Origin: Trifolium pratense
Lineage: Eukaryota > Streptophyta > Magnoliopsida > Fabales > Fabaceae
Assembly (NCBI RefSeq): GCF_020283565.1
Contig: NC_060059.1
Location: forward strand, 38,990,338-39,054,337
DNA: 64,000 bases
Reading direction: 5' to 3'
Of the stretch, positions 24,200-35,399 are shown one piece after another. Made by a program: the position numbers and the translations under genes. Under the pieces are notes generated by a model. The model was given only the letters and a program-made list of their open reading frames with translations. It searched no databases and was not told the DNA's origin. Each line of letters starts with the position of its first letter. The stretch's first letter is position 1.

Positions 24200-24674
24200 C
24201 AGATTAGCTCCACGCTAATCACGTGCTCGGCTATCCGTGCACAACGACCCATTCAGCCTTAGCTTAACGGCTAAGCAGCACGTTTAGCACGTGCTCCTTT
24301 ATCCAACCACAGCTGTCATGGAGCCTATCCCTTACCCGCGAATAGCGGAACGGCTCCAACCAAGATAGAGGCAAATAACGGCCTTCCCCTACGATACAGG
24401 GACTATCTTGGCAGTTGAGTCTATTGGGCCGGTTATCCCGGCCCAATAGACCAACCTTTGGCCCAGCGCTGGGGGCACTATATAAGCTCTCCTAGACAGG
24501 AGAGCCAGGTATTCTGATTCATTCTCACTATACTTTCTCTCTCTTCTTTGTATCTCTCTTGTTCACCTTGCTGACTTAGGCATCGGAGCACCTGCAGGTA
24601 CAAACCCCCCCTTCGGTGTGGAAGCTTGAACAACGGACCGGCCATCAATCTATTCTGATCACCAGGTACGATCA
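24084..24674 (+). repeat. 5' LTR of the Tat element
   Basis: 591 bp starting TGTTCCGGACTGGGCC and ending GTACGATCA. TATATAA lies at 24479-24485, giving a Pol II promoter. The first 116 bp also supply coding sequence for the interrupted F-box gene. Confidence 0.95.
24479..24485 (+). promoter_or_regulatory. LTR TATA box
   Basis: TATATAA in GGGCACTATATAAGCTCTCC, about 190 bp before the LTR end. Confidence 0.75.
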
Positions 24675-24675
24675 G

Positions 24676-24693
24676 TGGCGCCGTCTGTGGGGA
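24676..24693 (+). other. Primer binding site of the Tat element
   Basis: TGGCGCCGTCTGTGGGGA starts two bases after the 5' LTR. The TGGCGCCGT start resembles the 3' end of plant tRNA-Asp in complement, but the match is partial, so the primer is tentative. Confidence 0.65.
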
Positions 24694-24768
24694 CTGAGTT
24701 CTTCCCCATTCTTTAACCTTTCCTCAAAGAAACAAAGATAAAAAACCAAACCTCTCAAAAACTTCATC

Positions 24769-27700
24769 ATGGCCAGTTCTTCGCAGCCACTCAACACCGA
24801 TACCGGCGACGATAACGTGCTCAACGTTCCATCCTCTCCGCCGCCGCAGCATAACACCGTGCTATCCCCAGTGCGTGACAATACCACCGCGTCTCACGGT
24901 CCGGAAACCGACTCCCGCGACGGACGGGAAACCTCACTCTCTTCCGATGAAGAAGACGTTGAGAACCTAACCGATCGTCGTATGGGCAAACGCCCGCAAT
25001 TGAAACAAGAAGCTCCGGCAAACAACGCCGAACAGCCCGCCGTCTTGGCCAACTCTGAGATCGCAGCCTTGATCGCTGCCCTCAAACAAACAACGGAGGC
25101 CATGCAGGCTCAAAATCGTCGACTGGACGAGCAGAGCGAAAGGATTGCCGCGCTGGAGAAAAGCCGGCCACCTAGAAAGACCCACTCTCCCCCGCGGAGA
25201 CGCCAAGCTGATCCTTCCCCCCCCCGACCGGCGGCCGTCAAACATCGACGCCCCGACCTAGAGAGGGTAGAAGTTACTCCTCGGAAGAAGGACCGCACTC
25301 CACCTCATCGCGAGGGTAGGTCCCCTCCGGGCAAGAAAGGGAAGCACGAAGCCCCTCGCCGCCATTCACCGCAAGGGTTGGCACTGATGTCCAAACAGGG
25401 CATGTCGAGCAGCTATCGTCCCCGCGGCTACAAGTCTCGTAGTCCAACACCGATGCCCGGTGATTCTCCCCGGTCTTCCGAGGACCATTCTCCTAACGGG
25501 AGCGACGAAGGTGATCCCCGATGCCCCCTTTCCAAAGACATCTTGAGGAAGCATGTCCCAAAGGGCTTCGAGAGACCTCCTACGCTCCCCGCGTACGATG
25601 GTTTGACCGACCCCGACGATCACATTGCCAATGTTAACGCGAACCTGGATTTCAGGAACATAAGCGGTGCTATTAGGTGCAGACTGTTCCCAACCACGCT
25701 CAGGAAGGGAGCAATGGCATGGTACCAAAGCCTGCCCCCTCAATCCATCCATTCATGGAGGGATCTGACTGAACAGTTTTGCAGACACTTCACTGCTTCC
25801 CGCAAGCACCCAAAAACTGTGCATGCCTTGGAGGCCATATACCAAGCTGAAGACGAAACTCTCCGCAACTTCGTCGAGAGATTCAACAAAGAGGCTGTGC
25901 AGGTCGAAACGACCGACGACATGAAAAAGTACTTGCTGCAGAGGGGCCTTCGCCCGGGCAGCGATTTTGCTAAAGCTGTGGGCATAGAAAAACCACCCAC
26001 CTGGGACGACCTCCTCCTAAAAGCTCAAAAGTACATCGACTACGAGGAGGTCCAGGCAGCTGATGTCGCTCGCCTTGCTCGACCTGGAAGCAGCCACCCT
26101 GCCCGCGAATCCTCCCACAGGAACGATGACAGGGGAAGCGACCGGGGACATGATAGAGGCGGCGATCGGGGCGGCGAGCGAGGCGGCGAGAGGGGCAGAG
26201 ACAGAAGGAGGGGCGACAGGCGTGAATCTCGTGGCCCTCCAAGCACATTCGCCACATACACCCCCCTCGTCAAATCACGGGGAGAAATATTTGCTGAAGT
26301 TCACATCTCTGAGTTTAACAGAGCGAATGTAAAACAGCCTAAGCCGACTCCCCTGAAGCCCGGCCAAGACAAGAATAGGTATTGCAGATACCACAAGAGT
26401 TACGGTCACAGGACCGACGATTGCATCCAGCTGAAGGATGCTATCGAAATACTAATAAGAAACGGACAGTTACGAGAGTTCGTGAAGAGAAACAATGACC
26501 CTCGACCAGAGCCCGCGGAGACTCGCGCCGTCGAGGAGGTAGTTCCCCCACCAGCCGGGCAGAGTGGCACCAAGCAGATTGCCATGAGCGTCTCCCGGCC
26601 AGAAGACTTTGCTATCCCCAGCGGTTTTGGGGATACCCATACTAGTCCTACGCTTACCACGGGGGACTACTTCACAGACTCACTCGTCATATCCGGCGGT
26701 CACATGGACAAGCACACCGTCGGATCAATAAAAAGAAAATTCGAGGATCTCATCAACATGTCCTCGAATATGAACGCAACGCTGGACAAGGCGAAGGGGC
26801 GATCAATGCCTTTAGCCTTCTATCGAGAAGAGCTGCCCGGTGGGACAGCCAATTTCCAAATTCCCCTCCTCGTCCGGGCAGACATGGCCAACATGGACGT
26901 TCGTCGGGTCCTCATCGATCCGGGGAGCTCTTGCGACATCATGTATGCCAGTTTGTTCAGGACCTTACAGCTGGACGAGACACACCTCACCCCATACATG
27001 GGCTCAGACCTCACAGGATTCAATGGAGCAACTACCAGGCCTTGGGGTTATGTCGACCTAATCGTCACCTTTGGCTCCGAAGAGACTGCTAAGTCGATCA
27101 GGGTGAAATTCTTGGTCGTGGACTGCCCCTGCCTCTACCAGTGCATCATCGGCAGGACGGCCATAGCAGACCTGATGGCTGTCCCCTCCACCGCCCACCT
27201 GAAGATGAAATATTACACTCATAAGGGGCAGGTTGCTACTTTGCACGGGGACATCGAAGCCGCGAGGAGGTGCTTTGACGCAGCATCCAAAGGCAACAAC
27301 TTCATTGGCAAAGCTCCTGAAGCAAAGAAGCCAAAGCCTTCCTCGGAAAAACCACCAAAGCCATCCCCGGAAGCACCACCAAGTCTGCCCGGTCCAAGTG
27401 TGAGCTCTGTTGATCTTGACAGCCGCACCTCCAAGAAAGAGCATAAGGAGGAGAAAAAGCTGAGGAAGGAGGAGAAGGAGGACGACGAGGCGAGCAAAGA
27501 GCATTATCGCCCTATTCCAGATGGAGACTTCGAGATAGTCCAGTTTGGCGAGGATCCAGAAAAAGGAGTCAAGATTGGGACAGGGCTCCCCGAATTGGCG
27601 AGGAAGCAGCTGAAAGCCTGCCTTAGAGAAAATGCTGATTTATTCGCATGGCACGCTGCCGACATGCCCGGGCTGGATCCAAACATCGCTTGTCATCAAC

Positions 27701-30700
27701 TTACTGTCGACCCACTTGCTAGTGCTGTAGTGCAACGTAGGCGTAGGCAGTCTCCCGAAAAAGCGGAGGCTGCTGAAAAAGCTGTAAAAGACCTCCTAGA
27801 GGCAAATTTTATTTCTGAAGCCAGATACACTACCTGGTTGTCAAACGTTGTACTAGTTAAAAAATCTAATGGAAAATGGCGCATGTGTGTTGACTACACC
27901 GATCTCAATAGGGCTTGCCCTAAAGATTCCTATCCTTTACCTTGCATTGATAAATTAGTCGATAATTCTTCTGGCTTTAAATTATTGTCTTTTATGGATG
28001 CATATTCAGGATACAATCAAATCCCAATGGCTGTGGCCGACAGGGGAAAAACAGCTTTCATGACCGAGTCGGGCAACTATTACTACAACGTAATGCCCTT
28101 CGGTCTAAAAAACGCTGGTGCTACATACCAGCGGATGATGAACAAAGTATTCCGGGCAGAAATAGGCGACATGCTCGAAGTCTACATGGACGACATGATC
28201 GTAAAATCCCATGAGGAAATCGACCATACCGCCCACTTACGTAAGGTCTTCGAGCAGGCCAGAAAACACAACATGCGATTCAACCCAGAAAAGTGCACCT
28301 TCGGGGTACGAGCAGGAAAGTTCCTCGGATTCTACCTAACAGAACGAGGAATCGAAGCCAACCCCGACAAATGTCGTGCCTTTACGGAGCTCCCAACTCC
28401 GAGCAACAAAAAATCCATACAAACCCTGAACGGAATGCTGACCTCATTGTCTCGCTTCGTAGCAAAATCTGCTCAACACGCATTACCACTTTTCAAATTA
28501 CTAAGGAAAGAAGCTGTGTTCGAATGGACGGACGAGTGCGAGCAGGCCCTCCAACATCTTAAGAAGGCCCTGTCCGAACCCCCGGTCCTCTCGCGCCCGG
28601 ATGTCGAGGAAGTGTTATACATCTACCTCTCCGTCGCATCTGAGGCCGTCAGCGCAGCCCTTGTCCGCGAAACAACGCAAGGACAAAAACCAGTGTACTT
28701 TACAAGCAAGGCTCTCCAAGGGCCCGAACTCAGATATACTCAAATCGAGAAGGTGGCCCTTGCCTTGATCAACGCAGCAAGAAGACTACGCCACTACTTC
28801 CTAGCACACACAATCATAGTACGAACCGACCAACCCATCAAATCATTGCTTGGTCGACCAGACATGGCGGGCAGGATGCTCAAATGGTCCCTCGAGCTTT
28901 CCGAATTCGACATTCGTTACGAAAGCAGGAAAGCGCTAAAATCACAAGTCCTAGCAGACTTTGTGGCCGAAATGACGAGTCCAGCCTCCTCGACAAGCGA
29001 GGCAGACAAATGGACAATATTCGTCGACGGAGCGTCAAGCTCCACGGGAGCAGGAGCAGGAATTATCCTGGAAAACGAAAATGGGATCATCATCGAAGTG
29101 TCCCTAGCACTATCCTTCCCGACATCAAATAACCAAGCAGAATACGAAGCCTTCCTAGCAGGGCTACGGTTGGCCGAGGACATGGAGGCAAAAGAAGTAA
29201 AAATTTTCACAGACTCACAACTTGTCGCCTCACAAGTATTGGGAGAATATCAAGCCAAAAATGATAATCTCTCTGAATATCTAGCATTAGTGAAGGAAAA
29301 AATCACTAAGTTCGAATCCGTGGAGGTGCAACACGTTCCACGCGAACACAACAAACGGGCAGATATCCTGTCTAAACTGGCGAGCACAAAAAAGAAAGGC
29401 GGAAACAAATCCGTCATTCAGGAAGTACTCCCCCGACCAAGCATCGAGAAGGCGAGCAACGTCCTCGACATAAATGTCATTGGCGACCAAAATTGCTGGA
29501 TGACCCCCGTGTACAACTTCCTCGCGAATGGAACCCTCCCTGACGATCAGAAAGAGGCAGCAATAATTAGACGTCGAGCATGCGCATATGTCGTCCTCGA
29601 CGGAAAGTTATATAGAAGAGGATTCTCAATCCCACTCCTTAAATGTGTCGACGAGGAAACGGTCGACTATATCTTGCGCGAGGTACACGAGGGAATCAAC
29701 GCCCAGCATCTGGGAGGAAGATCGCTGGCCAGGAAAGCTCTTCGAGCAGGATACTACTGGCCCACCATGCAGCAAGACGCAAAGGACCATGTGAAAAAAT
29801 GCGACAAATGTCAACGACATGGGGACATGCACCTTGCTCCTCCCCACGAGCTCAAATCTATGTCGTCGCCATGGCCCTTCGCTTGGTGGGGCATGGATAT
29901 ACTTGGCCCTTTCACAAAGGGACTCCACCAAAATAAATTCCTAATAGTCGCCGTGGACTACTTCACCAAGTGGGTAGAGGCAGAACCCCTCTCCGACATA
30001 ACGTCGTTCAGAATACTCCGTTTCTTCAAACGCGACGTACTCTGCCGATTTGGGATACCACAAGCCGTCGTCACGGACAACGGGACTCAATTCACGGACA
30101 AAGGATTCCAAGACTTCCTCGCTGCCCTGGGGACCAAGCAACATTTCACTTCCGTGGAACATCCCCAAACAAACGGGCAAGCCGAGGCCGCCAACAGAGT
30201 AATCCTGCGCGGCCTACGTCGAAGATTGGACCAGAACAAAAAGAAATGGGTCGAGGAGCTCGAAAGCGTCCTTTGGGCCTATCGCACAACACCACACTCC
30301 ACAACCGGGGAGACTCCATTTAGAATGGTATATGGAACAGAAGCAGTCATCCCCGTGGAGGTGGGCGAGCCATCTCGCCGAACCGAGCAACCGCTCGAAG
30401 AAGAAATGAACGACGAAGCTCTCCGCGAAGAGCTTGATCTCGTCGAAGAGATCCGCACGGGGGCATCCCTTCGGGAAGCCACCCTTAAACAAAAAATAGC
30501 TGCCCGACATGACGTCAAAGTCATCAAAAGAGAATTTGAAGTGGGCAGCCTCGTCTTAAGACGAAATGCTAAGGACTCCCAGGATGGTAAATTGGCGGCC
30601 AACTGGGAAGGACCGTATCGCGTCATTGACAAAACAGAAAATGGCGCATATTATCTCGAGGATCTTCGAGGAAAGAAACTTCCTCGACCTTGGAACGCCC

Positions 30701-30726
30701 AAAAATTAAAACAATATTATAGCTAA
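24769..30726 (+). CDS. Tat retrotransposon Gag-Pol polyprotein
   Basis: A single intact 1985-codon frame. The N-terminus is charged and low-complexity. The gag core spans about residues 270-430 (TTLRKGAMAWYQSLPP), with a CxxHxxxGHxxxxC zinc knuckle near 525. The aspartic protease has VLIDPGSSCDIMY (Asp about 717). RT spans about 980-1180 with YMDD at 1139-1142. A first RNase H is followed by a second, archaeal-type RNase H (DKWTIFVDGASSSTG, from about 1413). Integrase has the catalytic Asp in WGMDILG (about 1709), Asp in VTDNGTQF (about 1770) and Glu in GQAEAANR (about 1805). It makes the particle, copies RNA to cDNA and integrates it. Two RNase H domains and no chromodomain fit Tat. Codons are far richer in GC than the host surroundings. 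Confidence 0.95.
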   Translation: MASSSQPLNTDTGDDNVLNVPSSPPPQHNTVLSPVRDNTTASHGPETDSRDGRETSLSSDEEDVENLTDRRMGKRPQLKQEAPANNAEQPAVLANSEIAALIAALKQTTEAMQAQNRRLDEQSERIAALEKSRPPRKTHSPPRRRQADPSPPRPAAVKHRRPDLERVEVTPRKKDRTPPHREGRSPPGKKGKHEAPRRHSPQGLALMSKQGMSSSYRPRGYKSRSPTPMPGDSPRSSEDHSPNGSDEGDPRCPLSKDILRKHVPKGFERPPTLPAYDGLTDPDDHIANVNANLDFRNISGAIRCRLFPTTLRKGAMAWYQSLPPQSIHSWRDLTEQFCRHFTASRKHPKTVHALEAIYQAEDETLRNFVERFNKEAVQVETTDDMKKYLLQRGLRPGSDFAKAVGIEKPPTWDDLLLKAQKYIDYEEVQAADVARLARPGSSHPARESSHRNDDRGSDRGHDRGGDRGGERGGERGRDRRRGDRRESRGPPSTFATYTPLVKSRGEIFAEVHISEFNRANVKQPKPTPLKPGQDKNRYCRYHKSYGHRTDDCIQLKDAIEILIRNGQLREFVKRNNDPRPEPAETRAVEEVVPPPAGQSGTKQIAMSVSRPEDFAIPSGFGDTHTSPTLTTGDYFTDSLVISGGHMDKHTVGSIKRKFEDLINMSSNMNATLDKAKGRSMPLAFYREELPGGTANFQIPLLVRADMANMDVRRVLIDPGSSCDIMYASLFRTLQLDETHLTPYMGSDLTGFNGATTRPWGYVDLIVTFGSEETAKSIRVKFLVVDCPCLYQCIIGRTAIADLMAVPSTAHLKMKYYTHKGQVATLHGDIEAARRCFDAASKGNNFIGKAPEAKKPKPSSEKPPKPSPEAPPSLPGPSVSSVDLDSRTSKKEHKEEKKLRKEEKEDDEASKEHYRPIPDGDFEIVQFGEDPEKGVKIGTGLPELARKQLKACLRENADLFAWHAADMPGLDPNIACHQLTVDPLASAVVQRRRRQSPEKAEAAEKAVKDLLEANFISEARYTTWLSNVVLVKKSNGKWRMCVDYTDLNRACPKDSYPLPCIDKLVDNSSGFKLLSFMDAYSGYNQIPMAVADRGKTAFMTESGNYYYNVMPFGLKNAGATYQRMMNKVFRAEIGDMLEVYMDDMIVKSHEEIDHTAHLRKVFEQARKHNMRFNPEKCTFGVRAGKFLGFYLTERGIEANPDKCRAFTELPTPSNKKSIQTLNGMLTSLSRFVAKSAQHALPLFKLLRKEAVFEWTDECEQALQHLKKALSEPPVLSRPDVEEVLYIYLSVASEAVSAALVRETTQGQKPVYFTSKALQGPELRYTQIEKVALALINAARRLRHYFLAHTIIVRTDQPIKSLLGRPDMAGRMLKWSLELSEFDIRYESRKALKSQVLADFVAEMTSPASSTSEADKWTIFVDGASSSTGAGAGIILENENGIIIEVSLALSFPTSNNQAEYEAFLAGLRLAEDMEAKEVKIFTDSQLVASQVLGEYQAKNDNLSEYLALVKEKITKFESVEVQHVPREHNKRADILSKLASTKKKGGNKSVIQEVLPRPSIEKASNVLDINVIGDQNCWMTPVYNFLANGTLPDDQKEAAIIRRRACAYVVLDGKLYRRGFSIPLLKCVDEETVDYILREVHEGINAQHLGGRSLARKALRAGYYWPTMQQDAKDHVKKCDKCQRHGDMHLAPPHELKSMSSPWPFAWWGMDILGPFTKGLHQNKFLIVAVDYFTKWVEAEPLSDITSFRILRFFKRDVLCRFGIPQAVVTDNGTQFTDKGFQDFLAALGTKQHFTSVEHPQTNGQAEAANRVILRGLRRRLDQNKKKWVEELESVLWAYRTTPHSTTGETPFRMVYGTEAVIPVEVGEPSRRTEQPLEEEMNDEALREELDLVEEIRTGASLREATLKQKIAARHDVKVIKREFEVGSLVLRRNAKDSQDGKLAANWEGPYRVIDKTENGAYYLEDLRGKKLPRPWNAQKLKQYYS

Positions 30727-31457
30727 GTTATTACCGAACTAAAAAACATACCCTCAAAAGAGGCTGCTCGGATCCTCAAGCAACGAGCCCGACAGCAAGA
30801 CAACGGAGAGCACGCGGGCACACGTGCTCGATCCAATTATTGAAAAGGAGATACTTTGGCTCAGGAAGGGCATAGCATCTCCCCGACAAGGATGACCTTT
30901 TAGACAAGCTCCTCGTCTTTCGTGCCAAGGCTTAACGCCCAGCTCGCGATGGGAAGTTCAAGCCGCGGGGACGGGCACAACAACGTGTCGGCCTCCGTAT
31001 TAGCCTCAGAAAACAACTCTAGGCGCTTAGTTAGTTCCCTAAACTTTCTAAGTTAAATCCGAGGACGACCTCCTCGACGAAACGCGCTCACAACAAAAAA
31101 CTTGCAAATATAATAAAGGTTTTGTCGAGCAGGCATACAACAATGTCGAGCAAATATACGAATACCAAAACCAAAAATTTGTTAAGTTAAAAACGAGCAA
31201 GCATAAAGACATGCACATCACGAACAGGCATAACTTAGCAAAAACAAAGAGCAATAATTTAAACATACAAACGAGGCGCACAAAATGGACGAGCAGGATG
31301 AATAAAACGGGCATCATTGTTATAAATTACCGGGCATAAAAACCCATTTGTCAAATGTTACAAAAACCGGGCACGCAGGCCCCCAAAAATAAATTGTCAG
31401 AAAAGCAAATAAATTACAAGTCATTGGCGCGCAGGCCCAAATAAAAAACCGGGGAGA
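30727..31457. other. Internal non-coding spacer between convergent frames
   Basis: Lies between the gag-pol stop and the stop of the antisense gene. No supported frame. Probably holds terminator or untranslated sequence for both. Confidence 0.5.
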
Positions 31458-33537
31458 TCAGGAGCTTTCATCATGACCCTCTGGGTTGCCCTCTGGTGCC
31501 CTCTCCTCCCCGACAACCTCCTCTTCGACTTCCTCATCCTCCTCGTCCTCATCATCAACCGCTTCCTCATCCAGCTTCTCTTCCTCGAGCTCCATTTCCC
31601 TGTACTCGTCGGGGATGATGATCTGCCCGTTCTCAACCCGTTTGAGCTTATGAATACCTTCAGTGGTCAAGCCACGCTCGGCATTCACAACCCTGAGTTG
31701 GGCGATAGCATTTTTCCACCCATGAACCATGCTCGCCAACATCAGGCCACGCTGCCTCTTGATCTCCTTGACTAGGTCGGCCCGACTTACCATCTTGGAA
31801 ATCTCAGCACCCTCATCGGCAACAGGAGCCAGCTTGGACTGTAGGTCAGCTATCACCTCTTCCATCTGTTTCTTCTCCTCGGCACCCCGGGTCTCCACAT
31901 CCTCGAGCTTTTTCTTTGTCTCTTTCAGCTCATCCCGGGTCAACCGAACATCCTCCAGCAAATTTCCATAGTTCTCCTGCTTGCCACGGAGATCAATCAA
32001 CTCCCCTTCCATCTGCACAATCTTCCCTTCCAGCTTGGCATTCCGAGCAGCCAACCTCTCCGCCTCGTGAGTTGGTCCCCCTTCATTTAGCACCAAGGCT
32101 GTCTCCGCCAGACGGATGACAGCAGCAACATCCTCGTTGAGCTGCTTCTGTCGGGCAGATGCAGAAACGCCCAGTATATAATTCTTCTCCGAAGCGGGCA
32201 CCTGGAGGGGATTCTTGTCGAAGTATTTCTGGTCGCTCAAGCATGCGGGGAGAACGAAGCCACCGTCCCCCTCTGACAAGTCGACGATGGGCGTCATCTG
32301 CTCCTCCCGATGCCTCTTCGAACGACCACCCGGAGTCCCAGCTGAACTTCCTACCGGGGAAGATTGGGAGACGCTCCCCGAAGCACCCTGATCGCCCATC
32401 AAAATGGTTGGCTTAGCCCTCCTCGCCTTTTTCCTAGCCTTCTCTCCTTTCTGTTCAGCAGCTATCCTGACAAGCTCACTAGCAAGATCTGCCATCCTAC
32501 CTGCAAAGTTAAAAACGTGGTCAGAATCACGGGGAGAAATCAAACATAAAATACTGAAATTTATTACAAGTAAAAGACGGGCATGCAGAAAAACAGATAC
32601 CCAGCAGAGTGTCCTCGGCCAAAACAGTCTTGCACGACAACAATAGCTTGGTATTAACAAAACGAGGCTCGATCCTCGGTTTACCATGCTTGTCCAAAGC
32701 GACCTCCCCTAAGCTGGTCATGACCTTGCAAGGCTTAAAACCATCCACATATGTTTGGAGCTTTTGAAAGCCCGCCATTTCGGCCGGGGTAAGATCCTCG
32801 GCAGCAGTTAGATACTCGTCGGTCCGCAAATCAAAATGCTCCGACGACCATGATAATGGAAACCGGAGAACCCACTCCGTTACCTGTCCCCCTTCCTCGT
32901 CTAACTGAGGAGTCCCGTCCTCGTTGAATACAGGCTTCTCCATGTGGAGGGAATCTTCGGCAAACTCCGTCAACGGCCTCACCACATAATATCTCTCCTT
33001 GAAGCCCCGAGCAGACTCAACGAACATCCTAAATATCTTGCTCGACTGATGCTTCAAGGAAATCCAACCCTGCCGATCCCCGACTTTCTGACGTTGGATT
33101 TGAAAGATATAGAAAAATAAGGCAACGGTAGCCTCTACCTCCAGATACCGACATAGGATCTGGTATGCCCGGATGAATGCCAATGAATTCGGGTGAAGCT
33201 GGGAAGGAGCCACTCTTAGCCGACCAAAAATTCCGGCTTCGAGATCGTTGAAGGGCAGCCGAAACCCCAACTCCTTGAACGCCATCTCGTACATGGTGAA
33301 GCTGCACCCCGTGTACGACGAGCAAACCCGCTCCCCCTCAGCAGGCGTGCGAACCTCCCAGTTCTCCGAACCAGCCTCCTCGACGACAGTAAAAAGCCGC
33401 GGATCCTGCGCGGTAATCGTCGAAGCAATCCCCCGGGGCTCGGGCGCAACCCAAGCCAGCTCTGGGTCAGTAATAGTGTCGACCAGCTTGTGTTTCGACG
33501 TGGCTTGGCTCCCCGTTACTTCCTCCACGTCGGACAT
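31458..33537 (-). CDS. Antisense spliced gene of the Tat element (gypsy-type transposon domain protein)
   Basis: Minus-strand exons 33537-32601 and 32500-31458 join across a 100-bp intron (CTGG|GTATCT, TTTGCAG|GTAGG) and give 659 residues. Residues about 60-190 (AFKELGFRLPFNDLEAGIFG, APSQLHPNSLAFIRAYQILC) resemble the Pfam family named putative gypsy type transposon (PF04195). After the splice comes a basic patch (KARKKARRAK, about 333-342), possibly nuclear targeting. Then follow a long heptad-rich coiled coil (about 455-545) and an acidic tail. Antisense extra genes are known in Tat elements such as Retand; their role is unknown. It has its own TATA box and a 5'-UTR intron. It is convergent with gag-pol, so the genomic RNA is antisense to its mRNA. 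Confidence 0.8.
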
Positions 33538-33546
33538 TTTGAGTAC

Positions 33547-34511
33547 CTGAAAAGCAGCGAAAACAAAGTGAATTCGACAGTAATCAAATCCACCCTTTCA
33601 CCGCAAATCAAGTGAAAGGGCGTAAATTAGGACGAGGACGCTGTCCCCGACCAAAAGCCCTTATCAAAATGGCAAACAAAACAGAGAAACCGGGGAAAAC
33701 CACTTAACAAAGCCTAAAAACGGGGAGAAGGTCCCCGACACAAGACATGGCTCGACACTTGAAACCAAACTCTAGTTTGGATAAAATCCCAAGTTAAAAA
33801 CGGGGAGAAGGTCCCCGACACAGAGTTTTTACAAACTCATTTATCCACAAATTTCCCAGCGAAATAACGGGGAGAAGGTCCCCGACAGTTAAAACATTCG
33901 CGAAAGCGAAAACGGGGAGAAGGTCCCCGACACAGAGTTTTTACAAACTCATTTTCCAGCTAAATTCTTATGTTAAAAACGGGGAGAAGCTCCCCGACAT
34001 CCATAATGTTCCAAAGGACACTCAAAATATTCGCGAAGACGAAAAACGGGGAGAAGCTCCCCGACATAAGGGCCAACTAACCTAGCTTTTGCTACAATAA
34101 ACGGGGAGAGGAAACAACACTCTCCTCCCCGACACAAAACGCATGGAATTCCCAGAAATTCATCAAACTATTCATCGTCTCCATCACACCCAACATATGT
34201 TCATAGCTTTTTCCAGAAACCCATCACATTCATCACATATTCATAAATTGTTATACCAAATTCCCAGAAAAGGGAAAAAACACCAAATCTTACTAGAGGC
34301 AATGATCAAAATCACCAAACACACAAGCAAATAGGGGTCACGAATAACCCAAAAACATGCTTCAAACAAAACCCAAAATAAACAAAATGGGTATAAAAGT
34401 AAAGCATCAGAATCTACTCTAATCCAAACATACTCAAGGGGCTAAAGCGCACAAAAATGCAAACACAAACAGGTTGAAACAAGCCAAAGCAAAGACAGTT
34501 GAAGAAATTAC
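33547..34511 (-). other. Predicted 5'-UTR intron of the antisense gene
   Basis: On the minus strand the donor TTTAAG|GTAATT is at 34511 and the acceptor TTTTCAG|GTACTC at 33547, nine bases before the ATG (33537). The length is 965 bp. It contains seven copies of a small hairpin motif. Inferred from splice consensus and position. Confidence 0.6.
33721..34134. repeat. Seven interspersed CGGGGAGAAGG(T/C)CCCCGACA hairpin motifs
   Basis: Copies begin at 33721, 33801, 33868, 33913, 33980, 34047 and 34102. The first four read CGGGGAGAAGGTCCCCGACA (6-bp stem). Copies 5 and 6 read CGGGGAGAAGCTCCCCGACA, which lengthens the stem to 7 bp. The last has a longer loop with CGGGGAGAG and CTCTCCTCCCCG. Spacers share parts such as CAGAGTTTTTACAAACTCAT and TATTCGCGAA. 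Confidence 0.85.
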
Positions 34512-34656
34512 CTTAAATCAAGCAAGGATTGAAGCTTTAAGTGAAGGAAAGGAGCGCAAAAAGCTTGAAGTTTCCTGAACTTTCAATCGAGAAATGCAGT
34601 AGCAGCAACAGCGAAGGAAAGGAGGAGAGAAAAGTTCCAAATGAATCCTCTCTTCT

Positions 34657-34666
34657 CTATTTATAG
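34657..34666 (-). promoter_or_regulatory. TATA box of the antisense gene
   Basis: Minus strand CTATAAATAG followed by a pyrimidine-rich leader, about 145 bp before the predicted 5'-UTR intron donor. The same decamer is the TATA box in the LTR of the element at 46360. Confidence 0.65.
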
Positions 34667-35385
34667 CCCCTTCAGGATCCTGCACCTCTATTGCGAACCA
34701 ATGCGCCTTGGCGCCTAATCACCATCGATTAAATCCAACGGTTACGGTTAAAGACCATCAAATGGTTAAAATTTAATCTCCCAAAGAAACGAAAGGACGC
34801 GATGGATCCAACGATCGAAAAGCCTCCTCGTAAAACGAGGCCATTAGCGCATACTCCCAAGGTAATTATTGCGCCTTTTCATCAACTCGCACACGTGTCA
34901 AGATCAGACGAAACGTCTGTCTTTTCACATCCCATCGAACAGACCACGCGTCTCTCGAGGGGCTCATCGTTATCACCAACGTAATTCTCTCCCCGACCTA
35001 GCGGACAAGCGCGAATTACGGGCAAGCAAAACAAACGTAAATAAACGTGCCCGCCAAAACAGGCAGCATCAACTTGATACAATATAAGCAATATCTCCTC
35101 GACAATCACTCGAGGAACTAAAAAGCCAATGACTTTCAAAGACAAAATCTCTTCCCCGTAAGTTCCTCCTCGAACATCGTGGCATGCGCCACGGGCAAAG
35201 GGAAACTTCCCCCTTTGAAAAATCCTCCTCGCCATGCCACTGAGGAATTTACGAGCAACAACAAAAATGCTCCCCTCGCATCATAATTAGTGAATTACGA
35301 AATCCTCCTAGGATTGACGGGGACAACAACTCCTCGATATACGGGCCTGGACCTTAAGTCATTACTCCTATGACTAGGAGCAACG

Positions 35386-35399
35386 ACTTGGGGGGCTCC
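35386..35399 (+). other. Polypurine tract of the Tat element
   Basis: ACTTGGGGGGCTCC directly before the 3' LTR. Position and G run fit plus-strand priming. Confidence 0.6.

Noticed and set aside
24821..30632. Many minus-strand and shifted frames of 60-150 codons under gag-pol
   Set aside because: Shadows of a long GC-rich coding frame, without motifs.
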